Source: Pyrinomonadaceae bacterium (GTDB lineage Bacteria > Acidobacteriota > Blastocatellia > Pyrinomonadales > Pyrinomonadaceae). Taken from it: a stretch of 41,939 nt of DNA. The position numbers and the translations under genes were made by a program. The stretch covers positions 1 through 41,939 of the forward strand of contig JAICGZ010000014.1 in the NCBI GenBank assembly GCA_025922875.1, read 5' to 3'. The notes under the pieces are model-generated. The model was not told where the DNA came from. It saw nothing but the letters and a program-made list of their open reading frames with translations, and did not search any database. Below, piece by piece: positions 41,919 through 41,939 of the stretch; position 1 is the stretch's first letter; each line of letters starts with the position of its first letter.

Positions 41919-41939
41919 ATGAAACATTGGTCTCGTCAC
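41919..41939 (+). CDS. Start of a gene truncated by the window edge
   Basis: AGGAG (41907-41911) lies seven bases before an ATG at 41919 that opens the reading frame MKHWSRH to the end of the window. An ATG at 41915 in another frame is too close to the ribosome binding site. Nothing can be said about the product. Confidence 0.35.

Overview
This window spans a chromosomal replication origin of a Gram-negative-type bacterium. It is probably a member of Acidobacteriota, perhaps the Blastocatellia/Pyrinomonadales. That placement is inferred from gene flavour and order; no database search was possible. Evidence for an outer membrane is a signal-peptide beta-barrel protein and an E. coli-type long GyrB. 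Both arms of the canonical origin block are present. The rpmH-rnpA-yidD-yidC-khpB/jag cluster reads leftward and dnaA-dnaN-recF-gyrB reads rightward. The origin looks bipartite: DnaA-box-like sites in an inverted repeat upstream of dnaA, and a second set between dnaA and dnaN that ends in a (CTA)5 tract resembling a DnaA-trio unwinding element.

Right of gyrB, from 10.5 to 30.8 kb, the genes are mostly on the minus strand and mix housekeeping with accessory functions. They are a MEMO1-AMMECR1 fusion protein, a geranylgeranyl-reductase-family flavoprotein (plus strand), and a pdxH/thioesterase/alpha-beta hydrolase operon. Next come a CHASE-GAF hybrid histidine kinase, a VWA protein with a MoxR/ChlI-like ATPase, a NUDIX-metallo-beta-lactamase fusion, a sulfite-oxidase-like molybdoenzyme and an orphan protein. 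A purS-purQ-dsbA-VKOR operon joins purine synthesis to disulfide formation. A DUF4870 membrane protein (plus), purB, a YycJ-like hydrolase with a small lipoprotein, and an M16 peptidase follow.

From 31 to 41.9 kb most genes are on the plus strand. They are a CarboxypepD_reg-like beta-barrel protein and a signalling operon of a PDZ/multi-TM/GAF/PAS histidine kinase, an NtrC-type sigma-54 activator and a HxlR regulator with an extra CxxC-x10-CxxC module. A convergent thioredoxin reductase follows. Then comes a 3-hydroxyacyl-CoA dehydrogenase/PilZ/enoyl-CoA hydratase cluster, a small membrane protein and the first codons of a gene cut by the window edge.

The most unusual feature is the intergenic DNA. 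At least eight families of long palindromes, at about 18 sites, fill many gaps between genes. Each arm is itself a short tandem array of a 7-12 nt word, for example CACAGAG, CACAAAAAG, CGCAAAG, CACGGAT or ACAGGATT. Several abut or enter coding regions and supply stop codons or C-terminal residues (VKOR, MEMO1-AMMECR1, PdxH). I saw no tRNA, rRNA, CRISPR array, prophage or insertion sequence.
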